A stretch of DNA of 64,000 bases from Lepidostoma basale (Eukaryota; Arthropoda; Insecta; Trichoptera; Lepidostomatidae): positions 372,001-436,000 of the forward strand of contig JAHDVF020000902.1 of assembly GCA_022606425.2 (NCBI GenBank). Direction: 5' to 3'. Position numbers and translations under genes: made by a program. Every line of letters starts with the position of its first letter. Position 1 is the stretch's first letter. A model generated the notes under the pieces. It did not search any database. It worked only from the letters and a program-made list of their open reading frames with translations, and was not told the origin of the DNA. Shown here one piece after another: positions 22,493-32,830 of this stretch.

Positions 22493-22895
22493 AACCTGAC
22501 ATCTCTTATGTATGGAAGTGAAGCATGAAAGTGGAATAAGAAGGATGAAAGTATAATAAATGCAGTAGAAATCTATAAGACGAGTGTGTGGTAAATCTGT
22601 ATATGATAGAATTTCAAATGCAAATGGAAGCGTTATGAATAAAGTAAAGAAAGAATCATTAGATGGTTTGGACACTTTTTGTTTTTTTGTTTTAATTTAA
22701 TTTTTTTTTTTAAAAACCCAATTAGGTTATACTTGGAAATAATGAATGACAAAATAATAGTAAAGAATTGTATACGTAAACGACGTTAACGGAACTAAAA
22801 TTGAGGAATACCGAAGAAAACGTAGCACTATCAAATCAATCAAATATTGAATGTTGGCTACGTGAGAAGTCTGAGAAATCGATTTGCATTCACAA
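22493..22895 (+). mobile_element. L-A LINE, degraded copy
   Basis: TCTTATGTATGGAAGTGAAG to TTAGATGGTTTGGACAC, a 60-base insertion of T-rich sequence, then GTAAACGACGTTAACGGAAC to CGTGAGAAGTCTGAGAAATC. No tail. Confidence 0.7.
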
Positions 22896-22989
22896 ATTAT
22901 TCTACATAAGTGGCCAGCCCATCTTTATAAAAGTAATCTTGTGTGTTGAGATAGTAGGGGTTTCATAAATAATATCGGAAAGTAGTATC

Positions 22990-23320
22990 GCTGATAGCCC
23001 TAACATGCGGCCATATACGCTTCGATCAGAAAACTTCTCGATAAAAGGCAGATTAGTTGAGCCAAAGCGCAACCCCCGGACAAATTTCGAAGATCGGGCT
23101 TTCGCAATGGGAGGTCCGTCCGCCTGGAATATCCTTCCTGCACGCCTCAGATGCATTGACAATCCGAGAGATTTTAAATCTCAATTAAAAACCCACCTTT
23201 TCAAAATATCGCATAAAATGTAAACAACAGTTAAAAACATTATCAAAGCGCCCTTGAGGTGAGCTATTCACGAAAACAGCGCTATACAAATAAGCCTAAT
23301 TATTTTTATTATAAATATTG
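22990..23320 (+). mobile_element. L-E CR1/L2-like LINE 3' end, second copy
   Basis: Frame RPYTLRSENFSIKGRLVEPK, GGPSAWNILPARLRCID and FKSQLKTHLFKIS ends at 23223. The 3' UTR has GCGCCCTTGAGGTGAGC and ACAGCGCTATACAAATAAG. Coding is still intact over 72 codons. Confidence 0.8.
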
Positions 23321-24000
23321 TACAATTCCTACACGACACACAATGATCGATACACGCCATGTTATGTGAACCTTAAAATATTTTTACCATAAAAACAAAA
23401 ACACTCCATAACAATCAAGTATATTATGGGAATATTCTGAAAAAAAAACGTTCCATAGTTATTACTATAGTAGAAGTTTATCGACATTTATGTGTATATT
23501 TTTTTGAGGAAACTATCGAACTGTCGTTAATTGGTATTTTTTGTTCAATTTTCAATGCATTCATTAGAACCACACTTCATTATAATTATTAGAAGGACCT
23601 AATTTCTAGTTTCTACGAAGGACCTAATTTCTAGTTTAAAACTGGTCCATTGTACTAGCCAGATATTACATAAGAATTATTTTCTATCCATTCAACACTA
23701 AAATATTGTTTAATATAGTACAAAATCTAGGATAAATCATACTGATTTCACAGCAACAATTTTGCAATTATGCAATAAGTTAGATCGAAAAGGAAAAGTG
23801 AAATTGCTGCTTTCAAAACAAGAGTATCGAGATGTAATAATAAACAAAATATACGTTATAAGATTAAATAGTCAACTTATGAATTACATTGTAATTTCAC
23901 GTTACTCTATTTCACTTTTCGTAAACATGTTTCGGACTGCAGATGTCATTTCTCACTGTAAATTTTAGTTTCCTAGTTCTATTTCTTTTTTACCTAAGAG
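23321..24000. other. Unannotated AT-rich spacer
   Basis: No gene. A short tandem repeat (GAAGGACCTAATTTCTAGTTT, imperfect, two copies) lies near 23590-23635. Confidence 0.4.
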
Positions 24001-24224
24001 TGAATAATTAATAAAATATTATATAATACGAGTAAATACGAATGAAAACGTCTGTTTTCTAGTTTTATGATATAATTGCTAATGGTAATAACATGTTTTG
24101 CCTTTCCAAGACTAACAAATGATTTTATAAACAGACTAAGAAATAATCATGAAAACCCTTTTAGCATTTTATTCGTATTAATTATTTCATATAGAGTTTT
24201 ACATCATTATTCAACATTATACTC
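24000..24224. repeat. FB-A fold-back repeat
   Basis: Arms AAATACGAATGAAAACGTCT..TTTCTAG..AACATGTTTTGCC and TTTATTCGTATTAATTATTT then CATATAGAGTTTTACATCATT. The centre is rearranged. Confidence 0.6.
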
Positions 24225-24620
24225 CGCCAGAGAATGAAGAAATGCTATGTGTGGTCTGTTTTATTGTACGGATGTGACAGTGGACCTTGAAAGTTATCTC
24301 AATGAACAGACTGGAAGCATTTGAAATGTGGCTCCATCGCCGAATGCTCAGAGTTCCCTAGACAGACATGGTTACCAATACCCAAGTCCTGAGGCGAGCT
24401 AGAGTTGACAGGGAACTGTTATCAACTATCAAGGTTCGAAAGATCTCACATCTGGGTCAAATGCTGCGTGGGGAAAAGTACCACCTTCTCCAATTGATAT
24501 TGGAGGGGAAAATTGAGGGTCGCCGAGGGCCCGGAAGGAGACAAATGTCCTGGCTGCGAAACGTGAGGGAGTGGACCGGCATCCGAAATGTGGAGGAGCT
24601 GTTACGAGCGGCGCAGGACG
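24225..24620 (+). mobile_element. L-B LINE fragment
   Basis: Encodes VTNTQVLRRARVDRELLSTI, HLGQMLRGEKYHLLQLILEG and KIEGRRGPGRRQMSWLRNVR up to LLRAAQD. It stops abruptly at the start of the hairpin at 24621, inside the region that encodes AAQDRER in other copies. Confidence 0.75.
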
Positions 24621-24679
24621 CGAGTATCAATTGTGATATATATATATAAAAATATATATATATCACAATTGATACTCGT
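24621..24679. repeat. Perfect AT-rich hairpin
   Basis: CGAGTATCAATTGTGATATA... is mirrored by ...TATCACAATTGATACTCG with a loop of a few A residues. The stem is about 26 bp. Confidence 0.85.
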
Positions 24680-25261
24680 AAATCACAACACTCGATAACA
24701 GGTCGATCTATTCGACTCTCGATACGTATCATCCTCTTTTCGTAACATATGAGGTTCCCTTGACGTTAACTATGACTTGATCAATATCTCCAGCACAGTT
24801 TCAAAACTGGTCCATTCATAAACATTTTACAGCTAAATTCGTCTTCATTGTCTGCACTATGTTTAACAGCAATCCAGTAGACATGTATTTATACCCTTAC
24901 CGCAGACAATGTGTTAATAATTTACCATATCTAGGACCGAATTAGCTAACCAAGTCTGCGCGGTATGCAAAACTCAGAGTATTCGAAGCATCCGATGAGC
25001 ATCTATAATGCTTCAGTATTAACATTTAAATTCAATTCAAATTGAATATATTCACTTTGTAAAACACCACACTAACCAATATACTCAAGGATAAATATAA
25101 CATATTTATTGTTTCGTGTACAATGATGCAAAAATCAACATTAAAAAAAAATACGAATTTAAACGTATGTTTTATAGATGGCGATGAAGGAATGGCGCGA
25201 TTTTATTTTTCTAAGGCACTATTGAATATTTTGATAATTATGATAACATTTGATTCATAAA

Positions 25262-25596
25262 TAACTAACCAAACTAACTAACCATCACGCCGTCTCCCCG
25301 AAGGGGTAGGCAGAAAGAATGGACTGCCACACTTTTCTTTCCTGACATATTTCTCTCGATTCCTCAACATTCATACATCGTGTCATGCACGCGCGTATAT
25401 TTCTCTGACTCCTCACATGGCCGACATTCAATATTTGATTTATTTGATCGTGCCACGTTTTCTTCGGTCTTCCTCTGTTCCTGGTTCCATTTGCATCGTT
25501 AACATATATATTTTTTACCATTCATTCTTCCCATATGTCCAAACCATCTTAATGATCCGAAAAAGGATCATTAAGATGGTTTGGACATACGGAATA
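25262..25596 (-). mobile_element. L-A LINE with an inverted 5' duplicate
   Basis: From the TAACCAAACTAACTAACCAT tail through a 78-codon minus frame (VKNIYVNDANGTRNRGRPKK ... ILSAYPFGETA). It reaches the RWFGHMER region at about 25558. Immediately beyond, 25565-25592 repeats that last segment on the opposite strand, making a palindrome. Coding of the last 78 residues is intact. Confidence 0.8.
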
Positions 25597-25655
25597 ACTT
25601 ATGATGACATTTGATAATGCCTTAGCAAGGCGAAACTTGTAATTCCCATATTCTT

Positions 25656-26015
25656 CTTCGTGTCAATGGCAAGATATTCTTATACATGTATCTTGGGGAT
25701 GGTTTAAAAGAGGGCCTTATATCTCCCCCTTCTCTCGCCGTTGTGGCCATTTCCAGGGGGCCCGGGTGTTACAGTAAAACCACACGTTGAGGCAATAAAG
25801 CCTCGTTGAAGTGGAATTGGGCCGGCCATATACAGAGGACAACGGATGATCCGATGATCTGGTGTGGCGACCGAGAACCAGTCACAGATATCCTGGCAGA
25901 TCAAAAGCAATATGGTCTGATGCCATCAAGACAGTGGTAGAAGGTCAATGGCACAGAGCGGCGAGATGATGACGATGACACGTGGAAGCACCTTTCTTGC
26001 CCCCTATTTCAGTTC
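25656..26015 (+). mobile_element. RTE-like LINE fragment, separate subfamily
   Basis: LKWNWAGHIQRTTDDP and related wording follow GAAGTGGAATTGGGCCGGCC. GATGATGACGATGACACGTG looks like the 3' end. It resembles L-C but is a different lineage. Confidence 0.5.
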
Positions 26016-26177
26016 ACATAAAAAACTTCTAGAAAATAGGCGTTTTCATTCGTATTAATTATATATATTTTAAAAAGTCCATTGTTTTGGCCGAAACACT
26101 ACGGTACTTAAACATTATTACTGTTAAAATTTATAACGCTCTTATAATATCACATTTTTTTGTTATTCACTGAAAAT

Positions 26178-26224
26178 GTCACGACAGCTGTTTCGTCAAC
26201 CGATGTTCACATCGTCAGGTGTTA
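26178..26224 (-). ncRNA. Hammerhead-ribozyme-like motif, complete core
   Basis: Minus-strand reading order: CAC (stem I 5'), CTGACGA, T, then stem II GTGAAC-ATCG-GTTGAC (one G-G mismatch), GAAAC, AGCTGTC, and GTG (stem I 3'). CTGANGA and GAAA match the known conserved core. CAC pairs with GTG exactly next to the core and the GTC cleavage site, as in type I hammerheads. Stem III is the short palindrome ACAGCTGT, which suits a dimer. The extra T before stem II is unusual. Confidence 0.5.
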
Positions 26225-26252
26225 CAAAAAAATATATAATAGTTTTTTTTGT

Positions 26253-26294
26253 TACACCTTATGCCAACATCGGTTGGCGAAACAGCTGTCGCGA
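26253..26294 (+). ncRNA. Hammerhead-like motif, core damaged
   Basis: Stem II GCCAAC-ATCG-GTTGGC is perfect, followed by GAAACAGCTGTCG. The 5' half of the core is reduced to CTTATG, so cleavage is not expected. Confidence 0.4.
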
Positions 26295-26340
26295 CATTCT
26301 CAGTGAATAAAAATAAATTGTATTATTAAAACATTGTTAT

Positions 26341-26665
26341 TTTAAGGACTTCCGAAATGAAGACACTGAGAACGATAGCAGGCAAGAAACTGAGAGATCG
26401 CGTGAGGAACACCAAAATATGAGAGATATGTGACGTTGAGGATATTATAAGATGGAGCAGACAGCGAAAAAGGGACTGGTACAGTCATATTCAAAGAATG
26501 GACACCACCAGACTCACCTATATTGCATTGCATAATCAACCTCATGTGACCGTCCTCGTGGAAGACCTCCTAAAAGATGGAAGGACAGCTGGGAGTCTAC
26601 CTCACAGGAAGAGAACACTCTGGAGAACAGACCACGTAGGTCTACAATAAGGAAGAAGAAGAAGA
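26341..26665 (+). mobile_element. L-D LINE 3' fragment
   Basis: Encodes MKTLRTIAGKKLRDRVRNT, then WSRQRKRDWYSHIQRMDTTR, and ends with AATAAGGAAGAAGAAGAAGA. The second copy at 36830-37150 starts at the same place (CTTCCGAAATGAAGACACTG). Confidence 0.7.
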
Positions 26666-26739
26666 TATTATAACATTGGTATAAATTTTAACGGTAATAT
26701 ATATTTTTTTTACAATTGTAACATTTGACTAATCTCCCT

Positions 26740-26898
26740 TTACATTATAGGTACAAAACTTGTCACCTTATTCACACTGCATCTCGACTGCGCCTTGCGT
26801 CTTGCGTCATGGCTAACAGTAACTGCTCATTGACAGTATCGAACGGGTTACAGAGCCCCGCCGGCATATATAACTACTCGGCCATCTTCTCAGGAAGC
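26740..26898 (+). promoter_or_regulatory. Candidate TATA promoter
   Basis: TATATAA at 26867-26873 lies 32 bases upstream of GCAGTTAC, an arthropod initiator-like sequence (A at 26899). The 120 bases upstream are GC-richer than the surroundings. It could drive gene 2 on the same strand, or belong to a solo LTR. Confidence 0.4.
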
Positions 26899-27039
26899 AG
26901 TTACAAACAGCCTTTCGTCTCGCCAAGATACAAGAATCGGAAACATCCATCGACAATAAAGTGTTTTTACTCTTTTTTATGATTGGGGTATGAGTGTATT
27001 GTGATAGTGAACGCTAGTGAAACTTATTCCGTACAAAAA
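26899..27039 (+). other. Candidate non-coding first exon
   Basis: Runs from the initiator-like A to AAAA|GTGAGT, a strong donor site at 27040. No conserved start codon. Gene 2 needs an upstream exon spliced to 46421, so this would imply a 19.4 kb first intron. Confidence 0.35.
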
Positions 27040-27045
27040 GTGAGT

Positions 27046-27559
27046 TTATTTACATAATATTACTCATATTTAAAAAAAAATTATACGTGAAATTCTCTAT
27101 TTTTTGTTTCGTTACTAAAACAGATAAATATTATTGTACGGTAATTATTATAAAATAAAAAAATGTATTTTAAATTTGCTTTTACCATTTATCTGTTCAT
27201 GTTACTGTAGTTTTTATAAAAAAAAATATTCATATTTTTTATTTCAATTTCTTATCAAAAGAAATGTTTTTACTACATATTATTTTTATTTTTGTCTATA
27301 AATATATGAAGTAAAAAAAATATCTGTAAATATAGTGAAATTATTAATGGAAACATGATTTTTTAAGATGTTATTATGCTTGGGGAATTAATTCGATGTT
27401 GATTTTTGATAATGTACTACCAACGTTATTTTTATTTTATTTATTTTTTTGTTTCTTGAACAATGATGTTAAATTTCTTCTATGTTCGCCACAACATTGT
27501 GTTGCGGATTCATTACTTCTAGTTAGTGTTGTTTATTAAGTAATAAACAGTGTTCAATG
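27046..27559. other. Unannotated AT-rich spacer
   Basis: Nothing supported, apart from an FB-A end-like scrap TTTCTTGAACAATGATGTTAA near 27451. Confidence 0.35.
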
Positions 27560-27955
27560 ATGTTAAACTCCATATTCAATAGATAATACGAATGTAAAAC
27601 GTCTGTTTTCTAGAAGTTTTATTATATTTTTTATGAATGATATGTTTTGATACTTTAGACATACGAAACGTGACATTCGCTTAAATTATAATATCGTCAT
27701 CAAAAAACGTCATTATATAAAAAACGTCAAACGGACGATCGAAGTGTGCGCGGGAGATGCCTATTGGTGGCGATGAGGTTCGCAACCCATCACACCGCGT
27801 CTCCCGCGGAGCGAAAAGAGAAGGATGGAGTGGCGCATCAGTAAAAGTGTGACAGTCCATTCTTTCTGCCTACCCTTTTCGTTAGTTAGTTAGTTAGTTA
27901 TAAAAAAACAGAGGTTTTCATTCGCATTAATTATTTAAATCGATTAAATCTCTTA
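27560..27955. repeat. FB-A fold-back repeat split by S2
   Basis: Left arm AATACGAATGTAAAACGTCT..TTTTCTAGAAGTTTTATTAT. S2 sits at 27722-27901. The far arm AGAGGTTTTCATTCGCATTA follows. Confidence 0.65.
27722..27901 (+). mobile_element. S2 element inside FB-A
   Basis: GGACGATCGAAGTGTGCGCG, GTTCGCAACCCATCACACCG, GCGCATCAGTAAAAGTGTGA, then the L-A-type 3' end and (TTAG)n. Confidence 0.75.
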
Positions 27956-28004
27956 TTTCCACAACTAAACAAACAAATGTATTAATATCATAGAATATTT
28001 TTTT

Positions 28005-28190
28005 AAGGATATTAATGAAAACGTCTGTTTTCTAGAAGTTTTATTATATTTTAAAGAAAATGTATGTTTCACTTTCTAATGTTTAATTTATTATATATTA
28101 ATTTCTGTATAATTTATTATATATTAATGTATTATTTTTTTAATATGGAGTTTAACATCTTTATTCAAGAAACAATAAATCCTTCATATT
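28005..28190. repeat. FB-A fold-back repeat, shortened
   Basis: AATGAAAACGTCTGTTTTCT then AGAAGTTTTATTATATTTT, and the distal end TTAATATGGAGTTTAACATC then AAGAAACAATAAAT. The facing arm is partly lost. Confidence 0.6.
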
Positions 28191-28720
28191 AGTTGTCAAA
28201 AATAATTCTGAAGATAAAAATTGCAACGATCTCCGAGTTGTCAGTGGAAGAAAACACCACGAGCAACTGACGTACCCAATAAACTAAAAATATGTTATTA
28301 ACCGTGATGATATATGCACTCGTTATAAATGTAACGTTCAATGAACGTTGGTATTTTAAGTTAGTACCAAAACAGCCTTGACCGAGAGATTTTTAGTTCC
28401 TCCGTAGATTAAAATCACGTAACTCGGATCGAGGCAAGTCGCTGTTACGTATAATGAAATCGTTACATAAAGCCTCGGCTCGCAACGGTCTTCTTTACAG
28501 TTAGTTATTCGAAAATTGCCTCTGCCACTAAATGGGTTAATGGCGTAAAAAACACGACGGTTTTGTAGACTCAACGGTATTCGAGGCCATTTTTATATTT
28601 TCAAATTTCTTTATTGTTTTTTAATACGCTTAACCTGTCACACACTGAATTCTATGTGTGTTACTCGGCTAATTTGACTGCTATCCTATTATCAAAACAA
28701 GATATGTGACTTTGTAAAAA
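28191..28720. other. Unannotated stretch with a GC-richer core
   Basis: 28340-28590 is not repeated in the window and is richer in G+C. It contains GTAACTCGGATCGAGGCAAG and similar mixed sequence. It may be conserved non-coding DNA or an exon; I see no recognisable protein. Confidence 0.3.
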
Positions 28721-28723
28721 TTG

Positions 28724-29496
28724 ATTAACTAACTAACTAACTAACCATCACGCCGTCTCCCCGAAGGGGTAGGCAGAAAGAATGGACTGCCACACCTTTC
28801 TTTCCTGACATATTTCTCTCGCTTCCTCAACATTCATACATCGTGTCATGCACGCGCGTCGATTTCTCTGACTCCTCACATGGCCGACATTCAATATTTG
28901 ATTTATTTGATCGTGCCACGTTTTCCTCGGTCTTCCTCTATTTCTGGTTCCATTTACATCATTAACATATAATTTTTTTACCATTCTTTCTTCATTCATT
29001 CTTTCCATATGTCCAAACCATCTTAATGATCCTTTCATTATTTTGTTCATGACACCATCATTCGCACCGCATTCACTTCTTATATTTTCATTCGACACTC
29101 TATCGTACACAGAATATCCACACATTCGTCTAAGAGATCTCATTTCTACTGCATTTATTCTACTTTCATCCTTCCTTTGCCAGTTCCATGCTTCGCTTCC
29201 ATACATAAGGGTCGGTAGAAGAACACCATTGTGCACTGCCATTCTAGCTTTTTTGGATAGGTTTTTGTTTGCGATGACAACTTTAAGTGCACCATTCACT
29301 TTGTTGCCTGCCCCAACCCTTCTTTCAATATCCCTCTCCACTCTCCCATCTCTTGTAAACATACTACCTAAATACACAAACTCAACTACTTGCTCCAAAT
29401 TTTCACCATTCGCGCTAATGTTGCAGACTGTCATGGTTTCTTCCTTTTCAAAAATCATTACCTTGGACTTATTAACATTGGACTTATTAACGTAAA
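28724..29496 (-). mobile_element. L-A RTE-like LINE, best copy, 236-codon reverse-transcriptase tail
   Basis: The minus strand has an open frame (29458-28748) of 236 codons. It holds the C-terminal part of a non-LTR reverse transcriptase: VEFVYLGSMFTRDGRV, RRVGAGNKVNGALK, LLPTLMYGSEAWNW, MRSLRRMCGYSVYDRVSNEN, GSLRWFGHMERMNEERMVKK, RGRPRKTWHDQIN and a closing ILSAYPFGETA. The frame extends a little upstream as a duplicated VNKS motif. The 3' end is TAGGCAGAAAGAATGGACTG on the plus strand, followed by five TAAC units. The catalytic FADD region and endonuclease are missing, so this is 5'-truncated but young-looking. Confidence 0.85.
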
Positions 29497-29814
29497 AATT
29501 GATGGTATATATATTACATTTCTACTCGATTGGAAAAACAAATTTAGAAATACGTTTTCTTTTGTTCTTTTTTTCTTCAGAAAGTATTAAGAATATTTTA
29601 ATAACTTTTGAAAAACATTACATATTTACAATAGTTTTTTACACCTTTCAAAAACATTTACCTTCCTCGTCCTTCCGCAATTAACAGTTTTAACAGTTTT
29701 ACATCGGAAAATGACGTACAATGTGTAAGTGAAATTTCAAAAAGTGTTGTAAAAATGAAATGATTTTCAAAAGTTTTATTAGTTTAATTCCACAACACAA
29801 AGTGATGGCAAATA
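29497..29814. other. Unannotated AT-rich spacer
   Basis: Nothing supported here. Confidence 0.35.
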
Positions 29815-29960
29815 TATAACAAAATGAGAAATTGTACGAGTATTATGTTTTTATAGAAGTAACATGTTTCGCCTTGTTAAGGATTTAATTTGATAATGCC
29901 TTACCAAGGCTTTGCAAGGGCATCAATACGATACTGACATTTTATGTTGCCCTAGCATAG
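29815..29960. repeat. FB-A fold-back repeat, partial
   Basis: GAAGTAACATGTTTCGCCTT faces TTTGATAATGCCTTACCAAG; outer arms are lost. Confidence 0.55.
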
Positions 29961-30049
29961 TAAAATATTTCACTCCCTTAAAATATATATAAAAATTAGA
30001 ACGCGGAGGATTTCATCAAAAATAAATACTAATGGACTTAGGAATTGGA

Positions 30050-30180
30050 CTTGGATCTTCTGGCTTACAGAGGTTCAGCTCTAATGGCTGTTCCTCTTAC
30101 GTCTGTAAGAAACATTGTTGGAATGTGATTTGGTAGTTTTTTTATGATGGGGCTAAATGTTTGATCCGGAGTGTTCCTCC
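30050..30180. mobile_element. hAT-type miniature element, partial third copy
   Basis: TCTTCTGGCTTACAGAGGTT, GTTCCTCTTACGTCTG and AACATTGTTGGAATGTGATT match the interior of the copies at 22026 and 38188. No termini. Confidence 0.6.
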
Positions 30181-31110
30181 AAAAGAGGGCGAGGGGGGAT
30201 TTAGGGTTTATGATAAAGTCTTACATTAACATTATTATATTTCAATTTAGACAAATAACATTTATTCCCGTCGAGTATATTATCCAATACTACCTTATAG
30301 ATATCCACGACGAATACACGAATACGATATTAAAAAATAAAGTGAAGAATATATTTGTCTAAAAAGTAATTTTGACTAGCGTCACTTTACAAATACTAGT
30401 TCGACATATTGTCGTGTTGAAAACAAAACAACACGTTTTAATTTGTCCACCAATGACGTATTCGATACTTGATTATCATTTATTTCCTTCATTATATACA
30501 CAATTTCATAGTTTCATCAATGAAACCTTGATACAACATTGAATCCAGTGATAGCATTGTGATACTATTATGCAATTATTACATTTATAAAGATCTTAGT
30601 TACACATTCAGTTAACAGAGAAATCGTGAATGATTTGCAACGTATTTTGACATACTACGAGAATGTATTATCAATTGTCGAGAAATATTATTTATTTCAA
30701 TTATATTTTTAATACAGATTTCATAATTATTTATACTCTGTTTTTTTTTAAATCAATTATTTTTTTTAATTCTAGATCTTTTGAAAATATTATACCACAC
30801 GGAAATCGATCTAAACTAAACAAAATTAATTTGAAATCGATCTAAACAATATACGTGAACCTATAATAAAATATATGCAAATATAATTTTAATAAAATAC
30901 AAAATAAACCCATTTTCTTCCCATCTCATGTCATATTTATATAAATTGATATTTAATATATCAACATTCAGTTTTTATGGAACTTAAAAAATAGTTATTG
31001 GAAACTAGAATTTATCAATGACAACCAAAATGAGTTTTTATAACTCATGGAAAATACATGACTTGTTATGTATTTTTTTTATTTTTTATATATAAATAAA
31101 AGCGAATGGC
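30181..31110. other. Long unannotated AT-rich stretch
   Basis: No gene, transposon end or repeat arm recognised. Confidence 0.35.
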
Positions 31111-31111
31111 T

Positions 31112-31605
31112 GTTCAAATTGCAGTCTACTTCCAACACTTACATATGGAAACATAGCATGTAACTGGCAGAAAAGCAGACTAAAAGCGGTAGAAACAAGG
31201 TCCCTTAGACGCATGTGTCATTTGGACGATGGATGACAGTATGTCAAATGCTGATATAAGGAAGGAATGTAAAGCGTAAGAAAGTATTATGAACAAAAGT
31301 TTTGAAGGGTGTGGATGCGAGGGTTCAGACGTATGGAGAGCATGGATGAGGAAAGAATGGTTAAGAAACTATACGTTAACGATGTGAATAGAATACGGAA
31401 TCGAGGAAGACTAAGGAAAACGTGGCATAAATAAATTAATAAATGTTTAAAGATCGGCCATGTTAGATGATGAAAGAATCGACGAGCATGTATATGCACG
31501 CTCGTTCTCGCTAACAACTTCTTAAAGAGCTGTGTCAGATTAGAGTAGTGTGTCGGTCCATTTTCTCTGCCTACACTCCTGGGGAAATGGCCTGATGATT
31601 TGTTT
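31112..31605 (+). mobile_element. L-A LINE, degraded copy
   Basis: CAACACTTACATATGGAAAC, GGTCCCTTAGACGCATGTGT, TACGTTAACGATGTGAATAG and GTCGGTCCATTTTCTCTGCC follow the L-A order on the plus strand. The 3' tail is lost. Confidence 0.65.
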
Positions 31606-32230
31606 ATTTTGCTTGTTGATCATTTGGCTTGAATACTGGTTAAACAAAATCACTTGAGTTGTTTGTATCTCGATTATACTAATAAATTGCTACGTGTATG
31701 TCACACAATTCAACTAGAAAGTGAAATATCGTGAGTTTGATTTCCACCAATAGAGAAATTATTAATCAACCAAAAGATTTATTTCAGGAAAGACTTTTTC
31801 GTAATTGTGAATGTATTTCAAGCATAAAAATAAAATCTATTACAATTTAAAAATAAACTTAATATTCCCAGCTTATTATGTACACAGGTTACAAACGTAA
31901 TAACATAATAGTCCAAGCAAAAGTAAATAGAGTGAAGGTAACTGTCTATTTATTTATTAAACACACAATAGTGTCTAATGATTTCTCAAACATACGAAAG
32001 GAATGCGAATTTTCTTTAACGAAATTCGGTCAACGAAGAGTCAATGACATTCATACGATACTTACATGTAAATCTAGGCGGTGTTTTAATATTAGTCATA
32101 CTTCCCGAAAGAGCAACGTGTTTCGACAAAAATAATTACAATAATGAAATAATAATTCAAAATGAAAATAAATACTACGTACTAAGTTTCATTTCCTTTG
32201 TTTTTTTTAGTTTCGAACGATTTTTAGCAG
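31606..32230. other. Unannotated AT-rich spacer
   Basis: No supported gene. At its end, 32240-32290 (AAGATGGCAGCGCAAGCTGAAAC) is a weak relative of the hammerhead-like hairpin at 7162. Confidence 0.3.
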
Positions 32231-32361
32231 CTAGCTGCCTTCTTTTGAACACAAGATGGCAGCGCAAGCTGAAACTAATCGACATTAAATAACACATTTA
32301 TTATTTAAAAATTAAAAAAAATCGTTATTTACATTTAATTTTCAATTAACAACTTCTTATT

Positions 32362-32830
32362 CTTCTTTTTTGCTAGCCTTCTTCCCTCCACTGCTGGATA
32401 TAGGCCTCCTCTAATTTCCTCCACTCGTTTCTATCCTGCCCTCTTTGTATCCAAGATTTTCCAACCCTTTTGGTCCATCTCTTCGCCTTTTGCTCATAGT
32501 CTCCAACTGAGTATCCTGGGTGCCCATCTGTTGCCACCCTGTCTAGCCAAGTGTCCATGCCATTTCAATTTTTCATTTTTGGAAGGTTTTTGGCAGTTTA
32601 GATACTACGCTTGCCAGACGGGTTGGTATTTTTTAATTCAGCCACCTCTAACACGAGGAACAGACGCTGTTTGTAGCTGCCCCTAACATGGAGAACAGAC
32701 GCTACTACCTGTTGGTCCACGGGAGGTATTTAATTTCCCTCCTACCCTGCATATCTACCGAGCTTTCCTCTATCCGCCACCTGGGGACGCGTCTCCTAGC
32801 GGTCAGGCTCCGCCGAAGATTAACAACATA
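32362..32830 (-). mobile_element. RTE-like LINE 3' fragment
   Basis: The minus strand reads RNEWRKLEEAYIQQWREEG and a GKSWIQRGQDRNEW context typical of the end of RTE/BovB proteins. It ends in AGAAGAATAAG-like sequence. 32580-32830 continues with GAACAGACGCT twice and probably belongs to the same insertion. Confidence 0.6.

Larger units (their letters stand above)
25150..26070. repeat. FB-A fold-back repeat with two nested insertions
   Basis: FB-A pieces are at 25150-25258 (left arm), 25597-25655 (GACATTTGATAATGCCTTAG...) and 26015-26070 (AACTTCTAGAAAATAGGCG..CATTCGTATTAATTA). An L-A copy occupies 25262-25596 and an RTE-like fragment occupies 25656-26015. Confidence 0.65.
26155..26340. repeat. 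FB-E fold-back repeat with two hammerhead-like cores
   Basis: Outer ends TTTTTGTTATTCACTGAAAA and CTCAGTGAATAAAAATAAAT face each other. Each arm holds a hammerhead-like core (26178-26224 minus, 26253-26294 plus) around an A/T-rich centre. Confidence 0.7.

Noticed and set aside
26740..27039. Solo LTR reading of the TATA-containing region
   Set aside because: TG...CA ends can be drawn, but no target duplication flanks them and no second copy is in the window; kept only as an alternative.
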